This document shows positions 41,601 to 52,260 of a stretch of 64,000 bases of DNA, piece after piece. The stretch is from Opisthocomus hoazin. Taxonomy: Eukaryota; Chordata; Aves; Opisthocomiformes; Opisthocomidae. The notes beneath the pieces are model-generated. The model worked only from the letters and a program-made list of their open reading frames with translations. It did no database searches and was not told where the DNA came from. The translations under genes and the position numbers were made by a program. Position 1 is the first letter of the stretch. The number at the start of each line of letters is the position of its first letter. The DNA is taken from contig NC_134419.1 in the NCBI RefSeq assembly GCF_030867145.1, positions 7,591,501 to 7,655,500 on the forward strand. Direction: 5' to 3'.

Positions 41601-44600
41601 ACTAAACTATAAATATTTTCAGCTTGGTTCCCTAATGAAACAAGGTATGTGTGATGACACAGTTCATCTACCTGTCTGTTGGTTCCGCTCTAGTAAGTTT
41701 TACTTACCAGTCTTAACTTAGCCAAAAAATATCAAATCTCAGTCTCTGAGCTGCTACTATTTTAAAGTTTTTACAGGTGAACCTTAACCTGAAGCTTTGT
41801 ATTGGAAGTGGTCTAAAATCTGTTCCATCAAAGGCAGTGGTGCAAGAGTAAGAATTAGGAAAGGTCAGCTTTCTGTATTTGACTTCAGGTCCTCCTGTGC
41901 CACGAGGGTTGCATGAGTGTCTTTGCTAAGAGCACTTTGTCAGCCAAAGGACAGACGTGAACGGTCAGTTTATTTTTGCTCTGTATGTCAGGAATCTTTC
42001 CACCCAGTTTTAAGATTCTGAGCCCAAACGACGTAGTGGGGCAGATAAAATCGGCCTGTGGTAGCCCTTTTCATTTCTCTCTGAAGCTTGTCCACCGGAG
42101 AGGAGATGAGGACTGTAACAAAGCCGGCATTGCTGTGCCAGCAGAGTCCTCTAGTGGAGATGCAGCTAAGAGGTGGTTTTTCACAGTCTGCAAAATAACT
42201 TCCGAAGGGACAAGAAATGGAAACAAAAGCTTCTGCCTGGTGCTGCTGTATCAGCCCCTGCTGTCTGCTAGCATAGCAAATAAGTAGGATTTCTGGGGCT
42301 TTGTCACCATGCTGGGTGATATGCTTCAAAAAGCATTATACTGAATTTGGTCTTCAGTCAGGAACTGTACTCTCCCTGGAAAATTAAGGTGCCTACGACT
42401 TGTGCTCTTTTAGCTTGGAGCCTTTATCTCCATGAGCCTAGTCCCTTCTTCAGGTCAAGTCCGAGCCAGCAGCAGCATGCCTAATGATAAAAACAGAGCC
42501 CTGGCAGTCCTGCAGTGCTGCTGTTTGGTGCTGGTGGGAGGATGGAGTGGCAGCAACTGGGAAGCTGCACAGGCTTCGAAGTCAGCAGCATGCCCCTGAT
42601 GCTCAGCCCTGCCTGCTCTTGTCCATCACACATGGACAGGACAGTCCTGCTGCTCCACCTGCTGTGCCCAGGAGTGAGAGGGCTGGACCCAGAGTGTTTG
42701 GGACATGAGATGGTCTGATCAGAGGACAAGTGCCTGAACCCCCTCTTCTGCACTATTGACACTGTTACCCTCAGTAGTGTTGCTCCTATCTTCCCAGGAA
42801 ATGGCAAAGTTGCAAGCTGCTTTTCACCTTGCAAGGAACACGTATGGCCCCATACGTGAGTTGCCTCTCTGCTTGCAGAGGTTTAGGTGAGTCTACAACA
42901 AACCACGCTGGTTCTAAGACCATGCTTCAACCCTCACTGCAATTAAACGGGGCATCCACCTAACATATATGCAAAAGCTAACTGCAAAGCTCATCCCAGG
43001 TCTTCTTACATCCTGCAAGTTTCCGGAAATTACAGCAATTAATCCTGCACATCCTGTCCCTCTTTTAAGTGTCCTGCTGTCCTAGCTGGCTAGTGATGCA
43101 TTCTTCAGTGTCCAGCTACAGTAAATAAAGAACACTAAGGTGAATATTTTGCCATAGATGCAGCATGATGCAGCAGATCGGCTGACGTTTTAGACATTGA
43201 GAATAACTCAGCAGTACTCAGTTAATGTGAATTAAATCCAGTAAGGAACCTGTTAACGTTTCCAGTTACTTCTAAAATAGCATGTGTGGATGAAATTTGA
43301 GTGTTTTTCTGGCATAAAAAGATGAGTAAGCCACCTGCCATGTGATCATGGGACTGGGTTCATAAAGCAAATACAATCCAACTTAGGAGGATACCTCAAG
43401 AAAATTGTCAGCAAATAAAATATGAAGTGATGCCCCTTCTGCTAACTTTTCACTGCTGCCCATCCCAGTCCATTCTCAGTGGCTGGTAAGAATTTCCCAC
43501 CTAAACATAGTTCCTGGATCCTAAAATCGTACCCATTCACAAAACCTTGGAATGGGTCAAGTTGTGTACAGTAGTCATCTATGTGTTTTACAGTAGGACA
43601 TTGTCCAGTCTAAAGCTTGTTCCTTCTTGCTGGTGCCCAGCCCGTTGCTATTTAGTGATTCTGGTTTGTAAGATGCTGCGTAAGCAGGCTGTCAACATGA
43701 GTCTTAGCCCATCTCACTGCTTTCTCTTGTACCGTCTCTTCCTGCAGAGTTTCCTACAGAAAACAAGCCAAAAGCATGAACAAACAGCTGAACCAGGGAC
43801 CTAGCACGCCAAGTAAGCTCTCGCCCATGACAAACTCTTACCTTCTGTTGAGCTCATAGGGGTGTGCATAGATCTCAAAACTCATCTTCATAATTACACT
43901 GAAATTGTGGGAAGGTAGCCTTGTGCAAAGTCAGCTCTCCATCAGAGAGAAGTCTTTTCCCTTCTAGACCTCTCCAGCATCTTGGAGCTGATATCCTCCC
44001 TCTAGCTGGGAAATTGCCACAGCCGGTTGTGCCCACTAGCCGTGCTATTTTCCAAGTCTGTTCACGAAGCTCCAACATCCCCTCTCAAACTGCCTCCCAT
44101 GTGTGTACGGTGCAATTTACCTCTCGTCTCTGGCTCATTGGCATGTGACTGTTTTAACAGCCTCCTGACCTGGCCTCACCTGCCCGCAGGGAAATGAGAA
44201 TATCTGTTCCAGTCTGCCTTAGGATTTCTTCCTTGGGTGACCTTTTTGCTGCACCCTTCTTATGGGAGGATGTCCTAAAGAGGATTCTGGTTTGCTTTGT
44301 GCACTCCAGAAATACTTCTCCTAAACCTTCCTCCTGAGTGAGGAGGATCGTGGCTGTGTATCAGGTATTCAGACAAGCTCTCAGGGTAGTTTATGAATGT
44401 GAGGTACAGTCTTTCCTTCATTCACATGAATCACGCTAATTAATGATAAATATCTTAAAGTAGCTGAGAAAAAGTAAGATACACAATTTAAATTTAAATT
44501 AACACAAATTTGGGAATATCTAGAACATGACCTGTTCTCTTGTTCCTTCGCTGGGAAAGGTACAGCAGGTTGTATGAGAAGCCTTAAAAGATTAAGCCTG

Positions 44601-47600
44601 AGTGATTTTCCTTACTGCGGTGTGGCAAGAGTACAGTCAGGTTATTTTAGAAGAAAAAGCATAAATGGGCAAAAGCAAAGATGGATTTTACCTGGTACTG
44701 GAAAATAACTAATTATTTTGTTTAAATAATAAGACTTATTTCCTGTAGGGTGAGTTAACGGGTTAAATGAGTTTTCATCGCTTTCAGCTCAGTTTCTAGA
44801 TTTTTTCTGTAGGCTTCTTTGACAGTTATTATTTGATATGGGCTCGATAGCTTTGTGTGTAGATAAATCAGTGGTTTATATCTCATTTGAAACTCTACTG
44901 AAACTAGAACATACTCAGCATTTGATACTGTAAAGTAAATAGAAAATATTATGGAAACTCTGCTTTGGACAATCTAGACAATTTCATAGAAGAGAAGAAA
45001 AAAAAGGTCAAATTTAACTTAGATGTAAGTGACACTGTGTTCACCAATCATCAGCTTTATTTATCTTTAAGGCTGGTCTCCAAATTAGGCTGTTGATATG
45101 TCCATGTAACTGTGAACCTGAGATTTATTTTTCTTCTAAGCATGAAGCATAAAAACCGTGCTTTATCATCAGTTTGGGGAATTCAGCACAAATAAGGCAC
45201 AGCATTGTTACTGTGTCACAGAAATATATTTTCCCAGTGTGTATACTGGACTGCCCTGACCGTTATTCCTAATAAGTGTAAATGCCAGTGTTCTGCAAGA
45301 GAGGATTTTCACTGACTTGTGCAGAACAAGGAGTAGGATGCGTTTCTGTGGGAGACCCTTCATGCTTTTTTCTTCTTTTTCATTTTCTAAGTAATTATGT
45401 TTAAATAGCTATGATTTGGCACTGTGTCCTCATATGACCCCCCCCAGGGGCTGAAATGAATCCAGCGAGAGGAGTGGGAGTTGGAAGAGGAGCCTGGTTA
45501 TAGGTGTTTTAAATAGAACCTGGACAGAGTTACTTTCTCTCTATTGCTTGTAGAGGGAGACTGGGGAGACTTCATCCACCTGGGCTTTGGTGGATTTCTG
45601 AGGTCATCCCTTGCTGTGGCGATCCTTGAGAAACCCCAGAGTACCGCATAAACTCATCACAGGCTCATATTAGCTCTCACAGGGCTTTTCTAAATGGAGG
45701 CACTCAGAAGGGTGAAAGTGGAGGAGCCAAAATCAGGATTGGATTGAGTGCCTTTCCAGGAGGACACTAACAAGAGTGAGAAGTTTCACTGCAGAAAGTC
45801 CTTGATGATTGTTGCCTGTTGCAGTATGGGTCTGGGCTTGTGCACTGGGCTTCGTTCAGGTTTATGTTTTCCAGTGCAATCCAAACCGGCTGCTGCTAAA
45901 GGCAAGCTGCACAGTGAAATGACCTTTTTTCATAGACATCTGTGGAGTAACATGATTGTCTGCTTACCATGAAAAAGGCAAGTAAGCAACTCAAACTGAT
46001 TAAAAATTATCATGAGTAGATCAGAGCTGGAGGCTGCTGCTAATTCAGAAGAGAAAAGATCAAGTGCTTCATTGTTAAGGGAGTTGAAGCAAACTAAACA
46101 GAAGTAAAATCTGAGGGGACTCCTGGCTCCCCTGCGAAATGGCAGGTTTGTCTGAAACTGAGGCGTCCTGTATGGAGGGATGGAGAGCAGGGACAAAGAG
46201 TGGGAAGGTGGGTGAGGGACTGGAGGAGGGGAGGAGTGTGTCACTTCTGGCTGAGCAGCCTAATTACCTTTGGGAAGGAGGGAGTCGTAAAAGATAGCGC
46301 TGACTTGGTGAAGATAAAATAAGTTGGGCCACTCTGGAAAAAATGGATGAAAATGAATGTTACCAAGCTAATACTGTTCTGTTTCTGGCTCTGTGACACC
46401 TCGCCAAGGATGGTGCGAAAGGATTGGCTTCTCAGGATAAAAAAAAAAAATAATAAAAAAAAATCTTCTGTTTTGTCACAGAAAAACTGTAAAGAGGCCA
46501 AATATAAGGTCAGGCTCCTGGGGTCCACAGCTAGCTCCGCTCCAGTTCCAGCACATGAGCCACAGAGAGTTTTAGAGGCTGTTAAGTTCATCCCAGTGCT
46601 CCTGCTTAAGCTCCCATGCACTTGATGCCTCTGTCATTGAAGTCAGCATTTGTCTGACACTTGCCATCTGTCATTGCACCTGCTGTGTCCTGCCTTAGGT
46701 ATCACTTCATCCTGCTGGGTTCCAATATTGGCTCACAGAGCCTTAGCTTGATCCCGTATCTTCCCGATTTGGTAAATTTCTGTTTCTCTTCAGAGGTTCT
46801 TTCCATGATTCTGTGCCATTTTCAGTCTCTGTGAAGTAGTTTTCCTGTTCAAGCAAAGATGACTTGATGCTTCCATCTGTTTGACTCTCAAAACACAATT
46901 TCTTATGTTGTTACTAAAAACACTCTGCAGTGAATGTGCTGCAGCAAATGAGCATCTTTTTTTGCCTGTTCTGAATAATTGTTGTTATGTGTATCTGTGG
47001 TATGGCTTGCTCTATAGGCACAATATCCTTAAGAGGTGTAATTGACAGATTACAGCTGAAAGAGAATAAGCTTTAGAAGAATGCTTTTTGGTCCCTAGAC
47101 TTCAAAAATTATTCAGTTCAGCTTTTTGTCTGGATCTCATGATCTTTAAAACACTTGCAAAGTCTTAACAAGAAACTTCATTGTCTCACAAACTTAAGGA
47201 GCAGTAAAATAGATGGTGCTATAAATTATATAGGCTGCATTCTTGCTTTATGTGTAAGCTTGGTCATTTGTCTTTTAACTAACACACAGTCTTGAGACAT
47301 TGATGTTATCATTAACGGTACTTGTTTCCATGCTTACTGTGTGATTGTATTTTGGCACAGCTGATGGAACATGACAATCTTTTCTGACCTGCTGTAGGGC
47401 CACACAAATCAAGACTTACTCATGGGACAACGCGCAAGTGATCCTGGTCGGAAACAAATGTGATATGGAGGATGAAAGAACCGTTCCTGTGGAGAAGGGG
47501 AAACATCTGGCGGATCAGCTGGGTACATGTCGAAGTTTTTCTTTCTACTTTTTTTCCTGTGCTTCTTTATACTGTGTTTGTACGATAGGAAGTCCTTCCA

Positions 47601-50600
47601 GCAGTAATACTTCAACAACGGTATCACAGCTAAGAAGCATGATATATTTTAGGTCCATACTTCACTTGATTAGTGCTGAACATTACCTTCTTGTAGTGTT
47701 GCTGTATCTGTAAAGCTAATATCTAAGGATGTAAGGAAGATAAAGTTTGGCTGGAGAGAACAGCTTTTATTAGCTCGGCAGAATGAAAAGAGGAAAAAGT
47801 TTTCATAAACATAATTCTGTCTCCAAGTCTCTAAGTACCATATAGTCATTTTCAGAAGGCAAACATTGATTTTTGTAGATTATTTTTTTTGGCAAATAAT
47901 GAAAAAAGAGTTTTATACGTCAGAATTGTAGAGTTGAGTAAAATATATTTTAAAAATGTACCAGGCTCCTCTATCCAGGTAGGGAAATGACATTGTGTTA
48001 TTGATGTGGGATAGAAAAAGCTAACAGTTCTGTTGAGAGGGAGCTGGGATTGCAATGAACATTTTAGAATGAACAGCAAAATAAACTCATCCTAATTTCT
48101 CCTTTATGTATCATTTTTCTTTATGTATTATAGCATATCTGATCATTTTAATATGGAATCAGGGCTTCTGTGTTAAGATTTGACTATACTGTCATCTTCT
48201 CTTAAAGAATTCTTAGTGGCAAGTAAATCCCGTTAAAATTTAATTCATTTAACAGTGGAGACCCTTACGGTGGGCACACCGTAAGTATTTGTTTATCTTG
48301 TAAGAGCAGAGATTCCTACCAGACCCAAAGGAATTGCCGTGATCCCCAGTTTATAAAATCCTATGCTGTCTTCAGTTCTTAAGCAGTAATTGGAGGGTGC
48401 ATAATACATTGTTACACAGGGGGTACTGGAGTTCCAGTACACACTGCATACATCATTGTAGTTTAAAGTGTGACCTTGAGCAAATTGCCAGTTGTGGTTA
48501 AATCTTAGATAATGCGTATTTATTAGTTGGGGGTATGTTATTGTTGGTTTGGGTTTTTTTAATGAAAGGAAGGTATAGAAAACCTGCTCATAGGTAAGTA
48601 TAAAGTGATAGGGACCTGTGTGATATAAACAAAAATATGGTCACTGTTCCCGAAGACTTAAGAGCAATTAGATTATTTTTTTTCATGTTTCATGTGCAAA
48701 AAGAATAAGCATGTCTGCAAAGGCCTGCAGGGTTTAGAGCCTTGAAGTGTGAATTCTGCACGTGCTAAGCACAAAGGGGTCCCCGTTCATGACTGGAGCC
48801 TTGACGCACTGCCATCATAAACAGATAATGAGCAAATACCAAACTAAACCCTCTAATTTCCCATCATTATTATTATTGTCATAATAATTCTTTACATGTA
48901 GGACTAGCAAAGCAAACAAAGACATGGTTAGTTTGCAAAATCAGTTATGGGCTCTTTTTTACACATCAGAATCTGATTTTCTTTTGAAAATAGGAATGTG
49001 AATAAACTCGATTCCTGGCTTGCAGACTCTCAAAACCATTGTGAACGCAAGCAGAACCACGTATTTTCTGAGAGTAATTACACTGTTGGTAGTTGAAAAT
49101 TTATCCAGAACAATGTAACAGCAAATAGAGAGTTTTACTGGAACTCCCACTCCTATTTGGACTTATAATGGTTTTTGTCTCCCCAAAATTCATCTGTTTG
49201 TTTAAATACAAACTTGGCACCTAGAATCTGAATCCTTTACATGTGGGACACTTCAAAACACAGGTGTGCACAGAGTTACCATAGCAACTGACTCCATCAG
49301 TAGGCAGTGGTTCTGCTGAAGAATCCCCTGACCCGTCATTGCGCTTGTCCAGCTCACCCTGGAGAAACACACCCCAGAGCAGAGCAGAGCGAAACAAGAG
49401 CTAACCATGCCTTTGGAAAGTGCCGTCCCAGCCTGCCTCTTCTACTAAATGCTCTTTTTAAAAGGGCTGAAAAATGTATCTGGTTTTATCAGTCAGTTTT
49501 TCCTTGTATTAATTGTGCTAATGTGTTAGCATTACCTGAAATTACTTTGTGTGTTAGGTGGGAGGAATCTCTTTAATTGACTATGGACTGCTTAAACTGC
49601 TAGCTTTCATGGTAATGAGTCACATAAAGGTCATCCTTCAGCATGTTTATGTAAGTTTGTATAGCGACATTAACATCATTGAAATAATTTTCTCATCAGA
49701 CTGAGAAACTGTTACTGGCCTGAACGTGAACTAAACCAAAACAGATTCAGCCACAGCAGAAGCTAAACCAATGTTGGACTGACAGATATCCGAGTTCAGT
49801 TCTCTGGTTCCTTGTGCCTTTATATACATTTTTAATCATCGTCAAAGACAGCAAGTGGGGCAGACAGAACCCTCATCTGATGCAGGATAGCCATCCTTAT
49901 TTAGTAACGAGGCAAACACCTCCACCATCACTTCACCCATTGCCCCATGATTTTTAAAAAGTGTTGGAACTGGGTAGATACCTACTGGCTACCTCACGTG
50001 TCAATGTGACTCAGTTTACCAGCAGTGGCGGACTAATCAGTGAAGACAACTTATCTTTCCCTTCATTTGTGGCAGAATCAGAGAAAACTAATGCAATGCA
50101 GAATGCTCCAAAAATGAAGCACAACAGAACATAGCTTATTTGCAAAATAAACTCGCTGTGGTGCATGAGCTCTGGCTGTTGGCGATATAATAACCTGGTA
50201 GAAAAGAAGCAACAGTAAGTGATGGTTGGCCTTTTAGGCCCCTGGGTTTAGAAAGATAAATAAATGTTTCACAGTTCAGCGCGTTTCTGCTGGCTGTGGC
50301 AGGGTTCGGGCTCATCTGTGAGAAGGCTGGTTCTTGCGTAACACGGGGTGTCAATGGGAGGCAGCAGGAGTAGCTGTCTGTGCCGTCCCCACCTTGGCAT
50401 AACTCCAGCCTTGCTGGAGCTTTTTTAATCAGAAAGGGTCAATGTTTGAGAATCCGTACTCATCACTGCAGCTCGGACCTGGCAGCTGGATGCTGAAATT
50501 ACTCTGTAGGAGGCACACAACGCTATTTGTAATTCAGCAGTGCTGAACGGCCTTTGTCAGGACAGGTGCTCTGTCGTGACGTGTGCTGTGTGAGTATTAA

Positions 50601-51271
50601 TCACCTGGAAGAGCCTTCCATCTAAACAGACAAAGAATGGGAAAAAAACCCAAGACCAGAGTCATGGAGCATTTTGCTCACAAGTGCAGAAGTTGGTCAG
50701 CAGAAGGAAAACAACCATGATCTTGTTTCTCCTCCTGGTCTCTGCTCTTGCCAGATCGCAGCAGTGGTTGGCAGAGTGCGGCTGCCCATGCCGCGCAGGG
50801 GTGCGTGGAGCCCTGGTAGCCCCTCCTTATCCTGTGTTCAGTCAGATCTGTGTTTACCAGGGTGATGGTAAGGGTCTGTTCATCCCTTTGACTCTGACTG
50901 ATACTTGATAAATTTTAGTAGTATTTCTGCTCACTGTTCTGAGATTGTGGGAATCAACTGAGCTTAAGAATTGTCTAATGTCTTGTTTTCTTAAGGTGAA
51001 TTCTGGAAAAACTGGTTAGTATTTTAAAAACCATCTCCAATATCATCAGTCTCTACTGAATTTTTTTTTTCCACTTCTCACAGGTTTTGACTATTTTGAA
51101 GCTAGTGCCAAAGAAAACATCAACGTGAGGCAGGTGTTTGAGCGTCTCGTGGATATAATCTGTGAAAAGATGTCGGAGAGTATAGAATCAGACCCTTCCA
51201 GGGGCACTTCCGGAAGGAGCATGCGACTCACAGACAACCCAGCCCCTCTGCAGCAGAATTGTTCGTGCTAG
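5443..51271 (+). CDS. RAB3B: RAB3B, Ras-related small GTPase Rab3B (spliced, complete)
   Basis: The spliced coding sequence is join(5443-5670, 39444-39562, 47398-47522, 51084-51271): 660 nt, 219 residues plus stop, the length I recall for mammalian RAB3B. All junctions are GT-AG and the phases close. Visible G-domain motifs are the P-loop GNSSVGKT (29-36), the switch I/effector segment STVGIDF, DTAGQ (77-81), NKCD (135-138) and EASAK (163-167). The C-terminus ends Cys-Ser-Cys, a CXC site for double geranylgeranylation. Rab3 proteins cycle on synaptic and secretory vesicles and regulate exocytosis with RIM and rabphilin effectors. The tail QQNCSC, the segment [11 protein letters not shown] and the EKG stretch favour RAB3B over RAB3A, 3C or 3D. 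NRDC follows on the same strand. Confidence 0.97.
8085..8102 (+). other. Polypurine tract next to the LTR
   Basis: A run of A and G only (GAAAGAAAAGGGGGGAGA) sits directly before the TG that may start the LTR at 8103. In retroviruses a polypurine tract primes plus-strand DNA synthesis and lies immediately 5' of the 3' LTR. Its presence suggests a remnant 3' LTR with a little internal sequence rather than a solo LTR. This is an inference from position and composition only. Confidence 0.5.
8103..8483 (+). mobile_element. Endogenous retrovirus LTR (about 380 bp)
   Basis: The segment starts TG and ends CCCTACA. In LTR order it carries a CCAAT box (8307-8311), a TATA box TATATAA (8404-8410) and the poly(A) signal AATAAA (8426-8431), about 20 bp after the TATA, then a short U5-like end. 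A purine tract precedes it. An alternative 5' end is TGTAG at 8115, which pairs better with the terminal CTACA as an inverted repeat. No primer-binding site or gag/pol/env frame follows, so the element is a fragment without coding capacity here. The family is not identified. It lies in sense orientation in RAB3B intron 2. Confidence 0.72.
8619..8664. repeat. Imperfect hairpin with 10-bp and 7-bp stems
   Basis: The inner stem pairs TGTGGCAGAC (8627-8636) with GTCTGCCACA (8642-8651) around the loop TGGAG. The outer stem pairs TGTGCAG (8619-8625) with CTGCACA (8658-8664), separated by a 1-nt versus 6-nt internal loop. It lies 136 bp downstream of the LTR end. At about 46 nt it is short for a pre-miRNA. 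Confidence 0.7.
9576..9603. repeat. 28-bp perfect palindrome without spacer
   Basis: The 14-nt half TTATGTAGATATTC (9576-9589) is followed at once by its exact reverse complement (9590-9603). The centre is TTCGAA. The flanks are AT-rich, and ACATAAATAT occurs both just upstream (about 9557) and at the right edge of the palindrome (about 9598), as a short direct repeat. It could extrude as a cruciform or be a transposon remnant. Confidence 0.9.
14312..14325. promoter_or_regulatory. RFX X-box-like motif
   Basis: AGTGCCATGGTAAC closely fits the RFX-family X-box (GTTGCCATGGCAAC-like), with both half-sites mostly intact. It lies in RAB3B intron 2. Function is inferred from motif match only. Confidence 0.35.
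16858..16893. repeat. Two-copy 20-bp tandem duplication
   Basis: CCAAATCTGAAGTTCA occurs at 16858 and again at 16878, a period of 20 bp, immediately before the CR1 fragment begins. Confidence 0.85.
16894..17047 (+). mobile_element. CR1 LINE 3' end, with a second partial tail
   Basis: The segment reads as the terminal part of a CR1 non-LTR retrotransposon in sense orientation: a CTGCTCTAGG...CTTCAGCAGGGGG block, then TTGGACTAGATGACC, AGAGGTCCCTTCCAACC and the 8-bp tail ATTCTGTG repeated three times (about 16974-16997). Directly after it, a second diverged 3' end follows (TGATGATCCTTATGGGTCCC, then TTCCAACTTGAGATAGTCTGTGATTC). CR1 copies are usually cut off at the 5' end, and this one is only about 100 bp. 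No coding capacity remains. Confidence 0.9.
20381..20398. repeat. (TAG)6 microsatellite
   Basis: Six perfect TAG units lie in RAB3B intron 2. There is nothing coding around them. Confidence 0.9.
23637..23714. repeat. A-rich low-complexity tract
   Basis: About 78 bases are made almost entirely of A with scattered C and few G or T. It resembles a decayed poly(A) tail or simple A/C-rich DNA; no retrocopy body was recognised upstream. Confidence 0.75.
25591..25625. repeat. Poly(T) and AT tract
   Basis: A T-run interrupted by a single C at 25600 is followed by a short AT alternation. Simple sequence in intron 2. Confidence 0.85.
26272..26349. promoter_or_regulatory. Inverted pair of RFX X-box-like motifs
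   Basis: GGTGCCATGGTAAC (26272-26285) and GTTTACCATGGCAAT (26335-26349) both fit the RFX X-box. They contain perfect 11-bp inverted arms, TGCCATGGTAA (26274-26284) and TTACCATGGCA (26337-26347), separated by 52 bp. RFX factors bind such sites as dimers in neuronal, ciliary and MHC enhancers. An intronic enhancer for RAB3B is possible but unproven. Confidence 0.4.
27045..27093. repeat. A-rich tract
   Basis: A stretch of AAAC-type units ends in a 13-base A run. Simple sequence in intron 2. Confidence 0.8.
35108..35145. repeat. A-rich (AAAAC)n-like tract
   Basis: A ten-base A run is followed by CAAAACAAAACAACAAATC-type sequence. It could be the tail of an old retroposed copy, but the body upstream (34600-35100) was not recognised. 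Confidence 0.75.
36454..36477 (-). repeat. C-rich tract, minus-strand G-quadruplex candidate
   Basis: Four C-runs of 4, 4, 5 and 7 are separated by A, A and GA. The complementary strand therefore has four G-runs with one- or two-base loops, a strong quadruplex pattern, and the C strand could form an i-motif. Confidence 0.7.
39444..39562 (+). CDS. RAB3B: RAB3B coding exon 2 (residues 77-116)
   Basis: The exon follows acceptor CAG at 39441-39443 and stops at donor GTATGA (39563), splitting the Trp116 codon TG|G. It encodes [18 protein letters not shown], the switch II region with the catalytic Gln81, then [20 protein letters not shown]. The sequence is nearly invariant across Rab3 paralogues. 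The only visible departure from the common form is SEDS in place of NEES in the DIT loop. Confidence 0.97.
39563..47397 (+). other. RAB3B: RAB3B intron 3, about 7.8 kb
   Basis: A GT-AG intron (GTATGA; ...CTGCTGTAG at 47397). The GC-richer part near 40388-40995 is open over long distances on both strands (135 codons plus, 185 codons minus) but matches no family I know. No mobile element was recognised. The remainder shows ordinary non-coding composition. Confidence 0.88.
47398..47522 (+). CDS. RAB3B: RAB3B coding exon 3 (residues 116-158)
   Basis: The exon completes Trp116 and encodes [20 protein letters not shown] followed by Cys137, Asp138 and [19 protein letters not shown], ending within the Gly158 codon before donor GTACAT (47523). 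NKCD (135-138) recognises the guanine base. The VPVEKG stretch resembles RAB3B (VPTEKG) rather than RAB3A or RAB3C. The donor GTACAT is weaker than the usual GTAAGT. Confidence 0.96.
48264..48285. repeat. Perfect 9-bp inverted repeat with 4-nt loop
   Basis: CTTACGGTG (48264-48272) and CACCGTAAG (48277-48285) are exact reverse complements around GGCA. It does not look like a terminator: it sits inside an intron and no T-run follows. Confidence 0.85.
49275..49288. promoter_or_regulatory. RFX X-box-like motif
   Basis: GTTACCATAGCAAC matches the RFX consensus GTNRCC-N2-RGYAAC at every defined position. It lies in RAB3B intron 4. Binding is not shown. Confidence 0.45.
51084..51271 (+). CDS. RAB3B: RAB3B terminal coding exon (residues 158-219)
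   Basis: After acceptor CAG (51081-51083) the exon completes Gly158 and encodes [20 protein letters not shown], then a hypervariable tail, and ends LQQNCSC before TAG at 51269-51271. EASAK is the G5 motif. Cys217 and Cys219 form the CXC prenylation site that anchors Rab3 to vesicle membranes. The hypervariable region ([15 protein letters not shown]) differs from the mammalian one, as expected for this segment. Confidence 0.97.
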
Positions 51272-51964
51272 TGACCTTTCTCGCTGAGAAATGTCCTTCT
51301 CCTTTCCTGACTAAATTTGATCTTTTCATTTGTGGTGGTGCATTATCATGTAGTCCAAAGGCAGAAGTCTCTGTTGTAGGAAACTTGTCTGTTTGTTTAA
51401 TGTGCTGCAGTGTTAATATTATGTATTTCCTCATCCGATAATTTAAAAAAAAGAATCTGACTGAATATCGTAAGTGCAGCTAGTGTTAATGTGAGTTACA
51501 CTGAAGAAAAATAATTGCATAGTGTTGCAAATGTTATTTCCACTGAGAATGCTGCATTTTTAATTATAAATTCCTCCACTGCAGAAAGAGGTTTTTCTGT
51601 CAGGAACAGCAGGAAACATAAAAACCAATCAGAAGGGACCAGGTCTAAAAGAAATTGGGTATAAAAATCTCTTAAAAAGCAAAAATATGCCTTTTTTTTA
51701 CATTAGAAAAAAAAAATCAGTCACCAGGTATTTTGAGTCATTGTTGCTGTCCCCTAGACACAGACCTCAGTTTTTCTGTATGATGGAGCAGAAAGCGCTG
51801 CGTTTCTGGCAGTCTGAGGTCCTCCAGAGAGCAAAGCGGAAGGCAGGGTGGATTTTGTGTCAAGCCTCTAAACAGAGGAAGAACCCATGGAGGAATCAAA
51901 GCTGCCAGGCAGGGGAGGAGGAGGAGGAAGAAGAGGAAAAGGCCTTGTGGCCATACCTGCCTTT

Positions 51965-52260
51965 CCCTGTGCTCTTGGGTGGCGCGGGCGAAGGACCGAG
52001 AGCCCCTCCCGGGGCTGCCCTCACCTGCGAGCTTCCCGCAGCCACTGGTGACGGCTGGCAGAGGGCTGGCGGCGTTGCTGTGTTCGGCGCCCTGCGGTCC
52101 CGGTGGGTTTGGTTCGAGAAGCCCGGGAGCCGACTGTCCCGCAGCTTTTCCCTTGTACCCAGTAGTTGTACCTCGGCGGGTTGGGATCTGCTCTGATCAA
52201 CTGCTTGGTGCTGGATCTGGTGCGGGACGAAGGGACGGAGGAAGTGGCTGCCGCGTGCTT
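51965..52260. promoter_or_regulatory. Isolated CpG-dense patch
   Basis: About 290 bases with high GC and, by eye, some two dozen CpG dinucleotides, close to the number expected without CpG loss. The flanking DNA is AT-rich and CpG-poor. It overlaps frames of 169 codons (51687-52196) and 112 codons (51979-52317) with no recognisable domain; one includes a run of Glu from a GAG repeat at about 51915. It may be an orphan CpG island, an alternative promoter or an enhancer. Confidence 0.5.

Larger units (their letters stand above)
47523..51083 (+). other. RAB3B: RAB3B intron 4, about 3.6 kb
   Basis: A GT-AG intron ending in a long T-run and CCACTTCTCACAG. It contains a perfect 9-bp stem hairpin at 48264-48285 and an RFX-like motif at 49275-49288. 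No coding sequence was recognised. Confidence 0.9.

Noticed and set aside
51687..52196. 169-codon frame with a Glu run after RAB3B
   Set aside because: The Glu run comes from a simple GAG/GAA repeat, no domain is visible, and it lies in the RAB3B 3' UTR or intergenic DNA.
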